From: Clostridiales bacterium
GTDB lineage: Bacteria; Bacillota; Clostridia; Oscillospirales; Oscillospiraceae
Assembly (NCBI GenBank): GCA_025757645.1
Contig: CP107216.1
Location: 2,139,001-2,203,000, forward strand
Reading direction: 5' to 3'
DNA length: 64,000 bases
Below are positions 7,802 through 15,813 of this stretch, one piece after another. The number at the start of each line of letters is the position of its first letter. Within the stretch, counting starts at the first letter, position 1. The notes beneath the pieces were generated by a model that saw only the letters and a program-made list of their open reading frames with translations, did no database searches and was not told the DNA's origin. Position numbers and translations under genes: made by a program.

Positions 7802-9532
7802 TCAGGCAGCCTTCTTCGCCTTGGCCTGCGCTGCGAGTGCCTTGCTGCCCTCGACGACGAGGTCAATGGCAAGGATGACCAGCAGGATGGCCAGGATCGC
7901 GCGGATGTAGCACCATGCAAGGCCGGTGCCGCCGGCGATGATCGCAGTGATCTGGGACTTGATGGTGAAGACCAGAGACGTCAGCGTCACGAGGATCATG
8001 AAGATCATCGGGAAGTAGAACATCTTGTTGTTTCTGCCCATCTTGCCGAGCCATGCGGCGACGGCCAGCAGGCCGAGGCCGGCCAGGAGCTGGTTGGCAG
8101 CGCCGAACAGGGGCCAGATCTTTGCGTAACCGGTCATGCCAAGGGCAATGCCGAGCACGACGGTGATTGCGGTGGAGACGTACGGATTGCAGAGGACCTT
8201 GCGAGCGCCGGTCACGGTCGGATCGCCGGCCTTCTCACCGGGCTTGAGCCAGAATTCCTGGAACATGTAGCGAGCCAGACGGGTCGCGGTATCCAGAGAG
8301 GTCAGGCAGAACACGGACACGGCCAGGACCATCAGCGTGTAGGTGACGGACACGGCGCCGGAGCCGAAGATCTTGCCGAGCATCTGGGACAGGCCGGTCG
8401 CGAACACGACGGTCGGGGTGACAGTCGTGCCGGCTTTGTAATCCTGCCAGATGTACGCAACCGCGCACAGGGAGACGAGCGCGAGCACACACTCAATGAG
8501 CATGCCGCCGTAGGCGATGGGCTGTGCGTCCTTCTCATTGTTGAGCTGCTTGGCCGTCGTGCCGGAACCAACGAGGGAGTGGAAGCCGGAGATGGCACCG
8601 CAGGCAATGGTGACGAACAGAGCCGGGAACATATAGCCAAGGGAGCTGCCCGTCGGGGCGATGGTGTCTTTGAAGCCGGTGAACGCAGGCATATCCAGCG
8701 TCGGGTGGCAGCCAATGACACCGACGATCGCGAGGATCATCATCGCATACAGCAGGAACGAGCTGAGGTAGTCACGCGGCTGGAGCAGGATCCAAACAGG
8801 CGTGACGGAAGCGACCAGAATGTAGATGCCGCAGATGATCATCCAGGTCTGGTAGCTCAGGTAGATCGGATGCCACTTGATGCCAAGCCACATCACCAAG
8901 GCAATGGCCACAACACCGATGATCGTGGACACGCCGATCGGCGCATTTCTGCGGTACACGAAGAAACCGAAGAAGATGGCCAGGACGATGAACAGCAGCG
9001 AGATGATCGCCGTCGTGGCGTTGGCCGCGGAAGCCGCCATATCCACAACACCATCCACATAGGTGGCCTTGAACGTGTTGGCAACGATGGACGCGAACGC
9101 GGCCACGACCAGGATCAGGGTCAGGTAAGAGAAGATGAGGAACAGGCGCTTGGCCTTCTTGCTGATGCTGGTCTCGACAACGGTGCCGATGGACTGGCCG
9201 TCATTGCGGACAGAGGCAAACAGCGCGCCGTAGTCATGCACACCACCGAAGAAGATGCCGCCGATGAGAACCCACAGCAGCACCGGAACCCAGCCGAAAA
9301 CAGCGGCCTGGATCGGGCCGTTGATCGGGCCGGCGCCCGCGATGGAGGAGAAGTGGTGACCCATCAAAACAGGGGCCTTTGCAGGGCAGTAGTCCATGCC
9401 GTCTTCCAGCTCGTGAGCCGGCGTCGAGCGGGACGGGTCGATGCCCCACTGTTTGGACAGCCATCCGCCGTAGAAAACGTAGCCCAGGGCGAGAATGACA
9501 ATGCCAACAATCAGAATTACAGCAGCATTCAT
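7802..9532 (-). CDS. cstA: Carbon-starvation protein A family transporter (peptide/pyruvate uptake)
   Basis: 576 aa polytopic membrane protein with about 15 hydrophobic segments. The N-terminal half carries family hallmarks: FYGGWLSKQWGIDPSRSTPAHELEDGMDY in outline, GHHFSSIAGAGPINGP, and the CstA signature around GGIFFGGVHDYGALF. CstA-family members import peptides or pyruvate; which one applies here cannot be read from sequence. It is shorter than the enterobacterial protein (about 700 aa), as is common in Firmicutes. The start codon lies four bases after the stop of the upstream 172-aa ORF, whose last codons contain the ribosome site, so translation is coupled. Confidence 0.93.
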   Translation of the reverse strand: MNAAVILIVGIVILALGYVFYGGWLSKQWGIDPSRSTPAHELEDGMDYCPAKAPVLMGHHFSSIAGAGPINGPIQAAVFGWVPVLLWVLIGGIFFGGVHDYGALFASVRNDGQSIGTVVETSISKKAKRLFLIFSYLTLILVVAAFASIVANTFKATYVDGVVDMAASAANATTAIISLLFIVLAIFFGFFVYRRNAPIGVSTIIGVVAIALVMWLGIKWHPIYLSYQTWMIICGIYILVASVTPVWILLQPRDYLSSFLLYAMMILAIVGVIGCHPTLDMPAFTGFKDTIAPTGSSLGYMFPALFVTIACGAISGFHSLVGSGTTAKQLNNEKDAQPIAYGGMLIECVLALVSLCAVAYIWQDYKAGTTVTPTVVFATGLSQMLGKIFGSGAVSVTYTLMVLAVSVFCLTSLDTATRLARYMFQEFWLKPGEKAGDPTVTGARKVLCNPYVSTAITVVLGIALGMTGYAKIWPLFGAANQLLAGLGLLAVAAWLGKMGRNNKMFYFPMIFMILVTLTSLVFTIKSQITAIIAGGTGLAWCYIRAILAILLVILAIDLVVEGSKALAAQAKAKKAA

Positions 9533-9536
9533 TGAA

Positions 9537-10055
9537 TTAACTCCCTTCTTTCATATTCTTAAACAGTGTTGTCTTCAACAACTGTGCTGTACTGCGTCCG
9601 CTGCCATTGGCAGCCGTTTTGCCGGTGCTGAGCTCCACGACGCCGGTGTGGTAATCCATCCAGCCGTGGAACGCAAGCTTGAAGCTCTTATAAATACGCG
9701 TGCGGCGCAGGGCGCGCAGCGCATCCGGCTCACAGGTGTCACACAAGAAGATCGCCGTGATATAAGAGCACATATGATTCGGGCCCGGCTCGATCCGCTG
9801 CATGCCGTCGGCACGCGCCTGCTCGCGGCACTGCTCGAAGATCTCCTTCGTGAGCACGGGGGCCGAGAAAATGTAGACATATTCGTTGTTGTCCGCTTCC
9901 CAGAGCTTGGCGGCCTTGACCAGCACATACTTCTCGGAGTGGATGTGCAGCCCGGCCTCTGCGACGAGATAACCCTTCGGTTCCTCGTGGCGCACAACAT
10001 CAAAATATCCCGAATAACTGTGGCACAGTTTGTCGAGCGCTTCCTCGCGGGTCAT
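9537..10055 (-). CDS. Conserved-looking protein of unknown function, coupled to cstA
   Basis: 172 aa, soluble, no signal peptide or membrane segment. It is rich in aromatic residues and has several cysteines (C12, and CDTCEPD in the second half). I do not recognise a domain. The start is well supported by GGGAGG about 8 bases upstream. It is the first gene of the cstA transcript and its stop is four bases from the cstA start, so a role in the same uptake process is likely. It could be a regulatory or accessory subunit; nothing in the sequence decides this. Confidence 0.8.
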   Translation of the reverse strand: MTREEALDKLCHSYSGYFDVVRHEEPKGYLVAEAGLHIHSEKYVLVKAAKLWEADNNEYVYIFSAPVLTKEIFEQCREQARADGMQRIEPGPNHMCSYITAIFLCDTCEPDALRALRRTRIYKSFKLAFHGWMDYHTGVVELSTGKTAANGSGRSTAQLLKTTLFKNMKEGS

Positions 10056-10460
10056 ACGCCGTCCTCCCTGTTTGATGCAAAATTTTCATGGTATGATTTC
10101 ACCAATTTCATGAACAAACTAAGAACAAAGTGTAAACATACCGCTAGTGTTATGATAGCGCGCCACCCGGGATCTTTCAAGTGAAATTAATGACAAATAT
10201 CCACATCCGTTTTTGTCAACTTTTCATAACGTACGCACAAAAATGTCGAAGAACTTGGAATTATGTAAATCATTTTCCGCAAGGAACAGACAAACGTTTC
10301 ACCTGTGCGGACACTGATTTTTCAGCGAAAATGTGGCTGCGTTTTTTGCTTGACGATCTTTTCCTGCAGTAAAATATAATTATGTAAACCATCTTGCAAA
10401 GTCGCTCTGCCGCCCTCAGTGCAGGTACGGACGGCAAGTGCGATTCTTGTCGAAAAGTGA
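10056..10460. other. AT-rich intergenic region, divergent side between cstA operon and pot leader
   Basis: No convincing ORF: a 63-codon frame at 10181-10372 has no ribosome site and poor codon use. The stretch presumably contains the minus-strand promoter of the cstA operon, but no minus-strand box pair stands out. A plus-strand TATAAT at 10375-10380 has TTGACG 19 bases upstream, too far for a confident promoter. Confidence 0.4.
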
Positions 10461-10489
10461 TTGACAGGACGTGCAAATCTTGCTACAAT
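10461..10489 (+). promoter_or_regulatory. Promoter TTGACA-N17-TACAAT of the pot leader
   Basis: The -35 box is at consensus, the spacer is exactly 17 bases, and the -10 box is TACAAT. It is about 400 bases upstream of potA. A weaker second promoter, TTGATT-N17-TTTATA, may exist at 10637-10665. Confidence 0.8.
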
Positions 10490-10495
10490 GAATCG

Positions 10496-10870
10496 TCTCA
10501 ATTGGAATGATGCCTAGAGTCTTTCCGAAGCAAGATGCGACCGCCGCCGCGCCCCGCGCGACGGCCAAGGCCATACGGACAGCCGGGTCGAATGCCGCAA
10601 ACCGCACCGCGTGCGGTGGCAACTTCTGTTGCCTTATTGATTGAGTTAAAAGCTCGAGTTTTATAAGTTGGTCACTTAAAACCAGGCTGCTTTCAGCATC
10701 CAAACTTGTGAAATGGTCAATAAGAGTAGTAAAAGTAATCTTTGCTATATAGACTCTCAAGACACAACATCCTGTTGGGAACGGTGCGCACGGGCCGCGG
10801 ACGGCCGCTGCGCGCCCAATGGCATATGTTTGTTCACAAGCGCCGCTGCTGATCTGCAGCGGCGTTTTTT
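10496..10870 (+). ncRNA. Long structured 5' leader of the polyamine transport operon, type unknown
   Basis: About 375 bases with no good ORF but several clean hairpins: ACCGCAC-CGC-GTGCGGT (10601-10617), GGCAAC-TTCT-GTTGCC followed by TTATTG (10618-10639), a large GC-rich stem-loop around 10774-10820, and a final terminator at 10841-10870. The terminator sits only 23 bases before potA. This layout is typical of a cis-acting RNA that controls read-through, or of a small RNA upstream of a second promoter. I compared it by eye with the guanidine-I, purine, SAM, glycine, T-box and cobalamin consensus elements and found no match. Confidence 0.5.
10841..10870 (+). terminator. Intrinsic terminator immediately upstream of potA (possible attenuator)
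   Basis: Perfect nine-base arms CGCCGCTGC and GCAGCGGCG with loop TGATCT, followed by six T. No promoter fits between it and the potA ribosome site, so potA transcription probably has to pass it. Confidence 0.88.
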
Positions 10871-10893
10871 GTGCACAAGGGGGAAACACAGCC

Positions 10894-12012
10894 ATGAAAA
10901 AAGTCATTGAACTCCGCAACGTCAGCAAACAGTTTGACGGCGAGACCGTTCTCGACAGCATCAACCTCGACATTTACGACAACGAATTTCTGACGCTGCT
11001 CGGCCCGTCCGGCTGCGGCAAGACCACGACCCTGCGCATGATCGGCGGCTTTGAAACGCCGGACCAGGGCGACATCCTCTTTCTCGGTGAGCGCATCAAC
11101 GACATTCCGCCGCACAAGCGCAACATCAACACCGTTTTCCAGCGCTACGCACTCTTCCCCCACCTGAACGTGTTTGAAAACGTGGCGTTTCCGCTGCGCG
11201 AGCAGAAGCTGCCGCGCAACGAGATCGAGCAGAAGGTCAACGAGATGCTCGCGCTCGTCAAGCTCACGGGCTTCGAGCGCCGCAACGTCACGCGTCTGTC
11301 CGGCGGACAGCAGCAGCGCGTCGCCATTGCGCGCGCGCTCGTGAGCCGGCCGCGCGTGCTGCTACTCGACGAGCCGCTCGCCGCGCTCGACCTGAAGCTG
11401 CGCAAGGACATGCAGCAGGAGCTCAAGAACATCCAGAAGGCCACCGGCATCACGTTCGTGTTCGTCACGCACGATCAGGAAGAAGCCCTGAGCATGTCCG
11501 ACACGATCGTCGTCATGTCCGAGGGCAAGATCCAGCAGATCGGCACGCCGCTCGATATTTATAATGAGCCGCAGAATGCTTTCGTGGCGGATTTCATCGG
11601 CGAGAGCAACATTGTCGACGGCATTATGCGGCAGGACTTCCGCGTGACGTTCTCGGGCCATACGTTCACATGCGTGGACAAGGGCTTTGCCAAAAACGAG
11701 AACGTGGACGTCGTCATCCGCCCCGAGGATGTGGACATCGTGCCCATCGAAAAGGGCATGCTGCGCGGCACGGTCACGTCCGTCACGTTCATGGGCGTGC
11801 ACTATGAGATCATCATCGACATCAACGGCTTCAAGTGGATGATCCAGACGACGGACTACGTCGACGAGGGCGCGGAGGTCGGCCTGTATATCGAGCCGGA
11901 CGCCATCCACATCATGAAAAAGTCCGAGTATTCGGGCATGTACGGCGACTACTCCTCGTTCAGCAACGAGCTGGACGAGCTCTCGGACGCGGAAAGCGAG
12001 CCGGACGAATGA
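10894..12012 (+). CDS. potA: Spermidine/putrescine ABC transporter, ATP-binding subunit
   Basis: 372 aa. Walker A GPSGCGKTT, ABC signature LSGGQQQRVAIARAL, Walker B VLLLDEPLAALD and the switch histidine in FVTHDQEEA are all present in the first 240 residues. The C-terminal part (about 270-355) is a TOBE domain as in PotA/MalK-type ATPases. The start MKKVIELRNVSKQF is set by AAGGGGGA ten bases upstream; an upstream in-frame ATG at 10819 would run through the terminator and is rejected. The stop overlaps the potB start (ATGA). It energises polyamine uptake through PotB and PotC. Confidence 0.95.
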   Translation: MKKVIELRNVSKQFDGETVLDSINLDIYDNEFLTLLGPSGCGKTTTLRMIGGFETPDQGDILFLGERINDIPPHKRNINTVFQRYALFPHLNVFENVAFPLREQKLPRNEIEQKVNEMLALVKLTGFERRNVTRLSGGQQQRVAIARALVSRPRVLLLDEPLAALDLKLRKDMQQELKNIQKATGITFVFVTHDQEEALSMSDTIVVMSEGKIQQIGTPLDIYNEPQNAFVADFIGESNIVDGIMRQDFRVTFSGHTFTCVDKGFAKNENVDVVIRPEDVDIVPIEKGMLRGTVTSVTFMGVHYEIIIDINGFKWMIQTTDYVDEGAEVGLYIEPDAIHIMKKSEYSGMYGDYSSFSNELDELSDAESEPDE

Positions 12013-12902
12013 ACAATCGCATCCATTCCGAAAACCGCCGCGCCTCGCTGGCGCATCGTCTGGCGCTCGCACCGTATTCCGTGTGGGCGGTCATCTTCGT
12101 GGCCGTGCCGCTCGTGTTCGTGGCCTACTATGCGTTCACGGACGAGAGCTTCCGGTTCACGACCGAAAACCTGACGAAGTTTTTCACCGCCGTGAGCACG
12201 ATCACCGACGACAGCGGCGCTGCGCGCGAGGTGCATACGTACCTGCTCATCTTCTGGCGCTCGGTGAAGCTGGCCGTCATCTCCACGGCCATCTGCCTGC
12301 TCATGGGCTACCCCATCGCGTATATCATCGCCCGCGCCGCCCCGCGCACGCAGAAGACGATCATCACGCTCATCATGATCCCGATGTGGATGAACTTCCT
12401 CATCCGCACCTATGCGTGGATGACCATCCTGCAGGACTCTGGCCTGCTCAACATGCTCTTTTCCGCGCTGCACCTCGGCCAGGCGCACATCATCGGCACC
12501 GAGGGCGCCGTCGTCGTCGGCATGGTGTACGACTACTTCCCGTATATGATCCTGCCGATCTACTCGGTCATGGCCAAGATGGACACGCGCCTGATCGAGG
12601 CCGCGCGCGACCTCGGCTGCAACAGTCTCGGCGTGCTGCGGCGGGTCATCTTCCCGCTGAGCCTGCCGGGCGTCATGTCCGGCATCACGATGGTGCTCAT
12701 CCCGTCGATCAGCACCTTTTATATCTCGCAGAAACTCGGCAACGGCAAGTTTTTCCTCATCGGAGACGCGATCGAGGGGCAGTACGTGGCCAATAACCTG
12801 CACTTTGCCGCCGCCATCGCCTTCATCCTCATGCTGATCCTGCTGGCCGCCATGGCCCTGATGAAACGCGGCACGAACAAGCGCGTCTACGGAGGTGTGT
12901 GA
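12009..12902 (+). CDS. potB: Spermidine/putrescine ABC transporter permease
   Basis: 297 aa inner-membrane permease with six predicted helices. The binding-protein-dependent transport signature (EAARDLGCNSLGVLRRVIFPLSLPGV) couples it to the ATPase. Long periplasm-side loop near residues 40-80, as in PotB. It starts inside the potA stop (ATGA overlap) and ends one base before potCD, so the three genes form one translationally linked unit. Confidence 0.94.
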   Translation: MNNRIHSENRRASLAHRLALAPYSVWAVIFVAVPLVFVAYYAFTDESFRFTTENLTKFFTAVSTITDDSGAAREVHTYLLIFWRSVKLAVISTAICLLMGYPIAYIIARAAPRTQKTIITLIMIPMWMNFLIRTYAWMTILQDSGLLNMLFSALHLGQAHIIGTEGAVVVGMVYDYFPYMILPIYSVMAKMDTRLIEAARDLGCNSLGVLRRVIFPLSLPGVMSGITMVLIPSISTFYISQKLGNGKFFLIGDAIEGQYVANNLHFAAAIAFILMLILLAAMALMKRGTNKRVYGGV

Positions 12903-12903
12903 C

Positions 12904-14877
12904 ATGAAACGAGCTGCTAAGATCTATACCGCCCTCATCTTCGTGTTCCTGTTCGCGCCGATCGTGATCCTGCTGGTATTCTCGTTCAACGAGGCCAAGA
13001 GCCTGTCGGTGTTCTCCGGCTTCTCATTAAAATGGTATCAGGAGCTGTTCCGCGACGGGGAAACGCTCAACGCGCTCAAAAACACGCTCATCCTCGCCGT
13101 GATTGCCTCGGTCGTCTCGACCGCGATGGGCACGGCTGCCGCCGTGGGCATGAACCGGATGCGCAACAAATATCTGCGCGCCGCGCTCGACACGGCGACC
13201 GACATCCCCATGATGAATCCGGACATCATCACCGGCATTTCGCTGATGCTCATGTTCGTGTTCTTCGGCCGGCTGCTCGGCACGTCCACGAGTCTCGGCT
13301 TCTGGTCGATGCTCGCGGCGCACATCACGTTCTGCCTGCCGTATGTCATCATGCAGGTGCTGCCGAAGCTGCAGCAGATGGACCGCTCGCTGCCCGAGGC
13401 CGCGATGGATCTCGGCTGCACGCCGGTGCGTGCGTTTTTCCGCGTGGAAGTGCCGGAGATCCTGCCCGGCATCATCACCGGCATGATCATGGCCTTCACG
13501 CTCTCGCTTGATGACTTCGTCATCAGCTACTTCACGCAGGGCAGCGGCTTCCAGACGCTCCCGATCCGCATCTACAACATGACGAAAAAGACCGTCACGC
13601 CGAAAATGTACGCCCTGGCGACGATCATCTTCTTCGTCATTCTCGCGCTGCTGCTGCTGACGAACCTCGTCGACGAGGACGACACGCAGCGCATCCGCGA
13701 CGCCCGCCGTGCCAAGCGCGCGGGCAAGCCCGCCCGCGCCAAGCGCAGCGGCAGCGGCCGCCGCCCCGTGCGCGCCGCCGTGGGCATCCTCACCGCCGCC
13801 GCGCTGCTCATCGCCGGCATCAGCATCTACAGCAGCCGGCAGGAGACGCGCGTGCTCAACGTCTACAACTGGGGCGAATATATCTCCGACGGCTCGGACG
13901 ATTCGCTCGACACCATCGCCGCGTTCGAGGACTGGTACAAGGCGACCTACGGCGTGCCCGTCAAGGTCAACTATGACACCTACGCCAGCAACGAGGACAT
14001 GTACGCCAAGCTCAAGAGCGGCGCCGTGAGCTACGACGTGGTCATCCCGTCTGACTACATGATCGCGCGCATGGAAGCCGAGGACATGCTCCTGCCGCTC
14101 AACTACGACAACATCCCGAACTATCAGTATATCTCCGAGGACTTCCGCGGCCTGTACTATGACCCCGACGACACCTACACCGTGCCGTACACCTACGGCA
14201 TCGTGGGCGTGATCTACAACGCCAATGTCGTGGACGAGGCCGACACCGGCGGCTGGGATCTGATGTGGAACCCGAAATACGCAGGCAACATCCTGCAGTT
14301 CAACAACGCGCGCGACGCGCTCGGCACGGCCATGTACCGCGCCGGCATCGACGTCAACACGACCGACCACGCCGACTGGCAGCAGGCACTGCAGGCACTC
14401 GTCGACCAGCGCCCGCTCGTCAAGAGCTACGTCATGGATGAGATCTACAACATGATGGAGTCCGGCGAGGCCGCCGTGGCCGCCTACTACGCAGGCGACT
14501 ACTTCACGATGTGCGACGCACAGGCCGACAGCGTGGATCTGCAGTTTTACTACCCCGAGAACACGAACTACTTCATTGACGCCATGTGCATCCCGACAAG
14601 CTGCCGGGATCAGGAGCTGGCCGAGTGCTTCATCAACTTCATGCTCAGCCGCGAGGCCGCCGTGGCCAACGCCGAGTATATCTACTACGCCTCGCCGAAC
14701 CGGCTCGTGTATGACGACCCGGAGTATATCGACGACATGGGCGAGGACACGATGGCCATCCTCTACCCCGACATCGGTTCGTTCCGCGATGCATACAACC
14801 GCAGCGCCTACCGCAACCTCGACCAGGACACGCTGACCTATGTCAACAGTCTCTGGGAGACGCTCAAGATCAACTGA
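12904..14877 (+). CDS. potCD: Fused permease and polyamine-binding protein (PotC-PotD)
   Basis: 657 aa. Residues 1-260 are a PotC permease (signature EAAMDLGCTPVRAFFRVEVPEILPG; six helices). A basic linker of about 35 residues, rich in Arg, Lys and Ala, precedes a further helix (about 295-312), which anchors a C-terminal PotD domain beginning VLNVYNWGEYI and running to the end. The binding protein is thus tethered to the membrane as part of the transporter, so no lipobox or signal peptidase site is needed. The start ATG at 12904 follows GGAGGT by seven bases. Similar fusions occur in other Firmicutes. Ligand (spermidine or putrescine) is inferred from the family. Confidence 0.93.
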   Translation: MKRAAKIYTALIFVFLFAPIVILLVFSFNEAKSLSVFSGFSLKWYQELFRDGETLNALKNTLILAVIASVVSTAMGTAAAVGMNRMRNKYLRAALDTATDIPMMNPDIITGISLMLMFVFFGRLLGTSTSLGFWSMLAAHITFCLPYVIMQVLPKLQQMDRSLPEAAMDLGCTPVRAFFRVEVPEILPGIITGMIMAFTLSLDDFVISYFTQGSGFQTLPIRIYNMTKKTVTPKMYALATIIFFVILALLLLTNLVDEDDTQRIRDARRAKRAGKPARAKRSGSGRRPVRAAVGILTAAALLIAGISIYSSRQETRVLNVYNWGEYISDGSDDSLDTIAAFEDWYKATYGVPVKVNYDTYASNEDMYAKLKSGAVSYDVVIPSDYMIARMEAEDMLLPLNYDNIPNYQYISEDFRGLYYDPDDTYTVPYTYGIVGVIYNANVVDEADTGGWDLMWNPKYAGNILQFNNARDALGTAMYRAGIDVNTTDHADWQQALQALVDQRPLVKSYVMDEIYNMMESGEAAVAAYYAGDYFTMCDAQADSVDLQFYYPENTNYFIDAMCIPTSCRDQELAECFINFMLSREAAVANAEYIYYASPNRLVYDDPEYIDDMGEDTMAILYPDIGSFRDAYNRSAYRNLDQDTLTYVNSLWETLKIN

Positions 14878-14887
14878 CCCCTCCGTC

Positions 14888-14923
14888 ATGGGCAGACACC
14901 GGGCACGGTGCCTGCCCATTTTT
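14888..14923 (+). terminator. Terminator of the pot operon
   Basis: Long hairpin with arms ATGGGCAG-A-CACCG and CGGTG-C-CTGCCCAT around GGCA, followed by five T. It begins ten bases after the potCD stop codon. Confidence 0.92.
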
Positions 14924-14938
14924 CTGCCATTTTGGGGC

Positions 14939-14967
14939 TTGCCATCCGCGGGCGGATATGCTATACT
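14939..14967 (+). promoter_or_regulatory. Promoter TTGCCA-N17-TATACT of the export ABC operon
   Basis: Good boxes with exact 17-base spacing. The start point would fall at about 14974, at the edge of the palindrome cluster. Confidence 0.85.
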
Positions 14968-14975
14968 CTTTCACC

Positions 14976-15019
14976 GGTTAGTCTACTTTAACCATAAACA
15001 TTGGTTAGATGTATCTAAC
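14976..15019. promoter_or_regulatory. Cluster of overlapping GGTTA/TAACC palindromes (operator)
   Basis: Three interleaved inverted repeats share the same half-site: GGTTA-N8-TAACC (14976-14993), TAACCA-N7-TGGTTA (14989-15007) and GTTAGAT-GT-ATCTAAC (15004-15019). They cover the region just downstream of the -10 box, where a repressor would block the ABC exporter promoter. TetR- or MarR-type binding is likely; no such regulator gene is adjacent. Confidence 0.7.
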
Positions 15020-15086
15020 GAAATACCACATGACAACACGCCGCTTCCCTCCGCATCCCGGCGCGCTTGCATAGAAAGAGGATGTC

Positions 15087-15800
15087 ATGGCAGAAGAAAA
15101 CAAATTTCTGGAGATCGTGGACCTGAAAAAGGGCTACGGCAGCGGTGAGACCCGGCAGGAGGTCCTGCGTGGGATGACGTTTTCGGTCGCGCGCGGCGAG
15201 ATCTGCGTCCTGCTCGGCCCTTCCGGCTCGGGCAAGTCCACCCTGCTGAACATCATCGGCGGGATCGACAGCGCCGACGCGGGCTTCATCTCCATCGGCG
15301 GCGACAAGCTCGAGGACATGGGCGAGAAAGCGCTCACGCAGTACCGCCGCAAGCACCTGGGCTACGTCTTTCAGCTCTATAACCTGATCGCCAACCTGAA
15401 CGTCAAGGAGAACATCGAGGTCGGCGCCTATCTCTCGGACGCGCCGCTGGATATTGACGAGCTGCTGCACACGCTCGGGCTCTACGAGCACCGGCACAAG
15501 CTGCCCAACCAGCTCTCCGGCGGCCAGCAGCAGCGCGTGTCCATCGGCCGCGCCATCGTGAAGAATCCGGACATTCTCCTCTGCGACGAGCCGACCGGCG
15601 CGCTGGACTATGCCACGTCCAAGGAGATCCTGCAGCTGATCGAAAACGTCAACAAAAAGTACGGCAACACCGTCATCATGGTCACGCACAACGAGGCCAT
15701 CCGCAACATGGCCGACCACGTCATCAAGCTGCGCGACGGCACCGTGCGCAGCAACGAGAGCAACAGCCGCAGGATTCCGGCCGCCGAGCTCGAATGGTAA
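15087..15800 (+). CDS. ABC transporter ATP-binding protein, MacB/LolD type
   Basis: 237 aa. Walker A GPSGSGKST, signature LSGGQQQRVSIGRAI, Walker B ILLCDEPTGALD and switch MVTHNEAI are present. The DEPTGALD variant is typical of ATPases paired with FtsX-type permeases for export of lipoproteins, peptides or drugs. Its own promoter and operator cluster lie upstream. The 899-aa permease follows after 13 bases. Confidence 0.93.
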   Translation: MAEENKFLEIVDLKKGYGSGETRQEVLRGMTFSVARGEICVLLGPSGSGKSTLLNIIGGIDSADAGFISIGGDKLEDMGEKALTQYRRKHLGYVFQLYNLIANLNVKENIEVGAYLSDAPLDIDELLHTLGLYEHRHKLPNQLSGGQQQRVSIGRAIVKNPDILLCDEPTGALDYATSKEILQLIENVNKKYGNTVIMVTHNEAIRNMADHVIKLRDGTVRSNESNSRRIPAAELEW

Positions 15801-15813
15801 GGGGCGTGACAGG

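Noticed and set aside
10181..10372. 63-aa ORF in the cstA-pot intergenic region
   Set aside because: No ribosome site, AT-rich codons unlike neighbours, and it overlaps the region that must hold promoters.
10496..10640. Guanidine-I (ykkC) or other known riboswitch
   Set aside because: A short CCTAGAG and an ACGGAC stretch recall ykkC, but the conserved blocks do not line up, so I leave the leader unassigned.
13027..14919. 630-aa minus-strand ORF opposite potCD
   Set aside because: High-GC antisense frame; valine/histidine/aspartate-rich composition typical of shadow ORFs, while the plus strand codes a clear PotCD.
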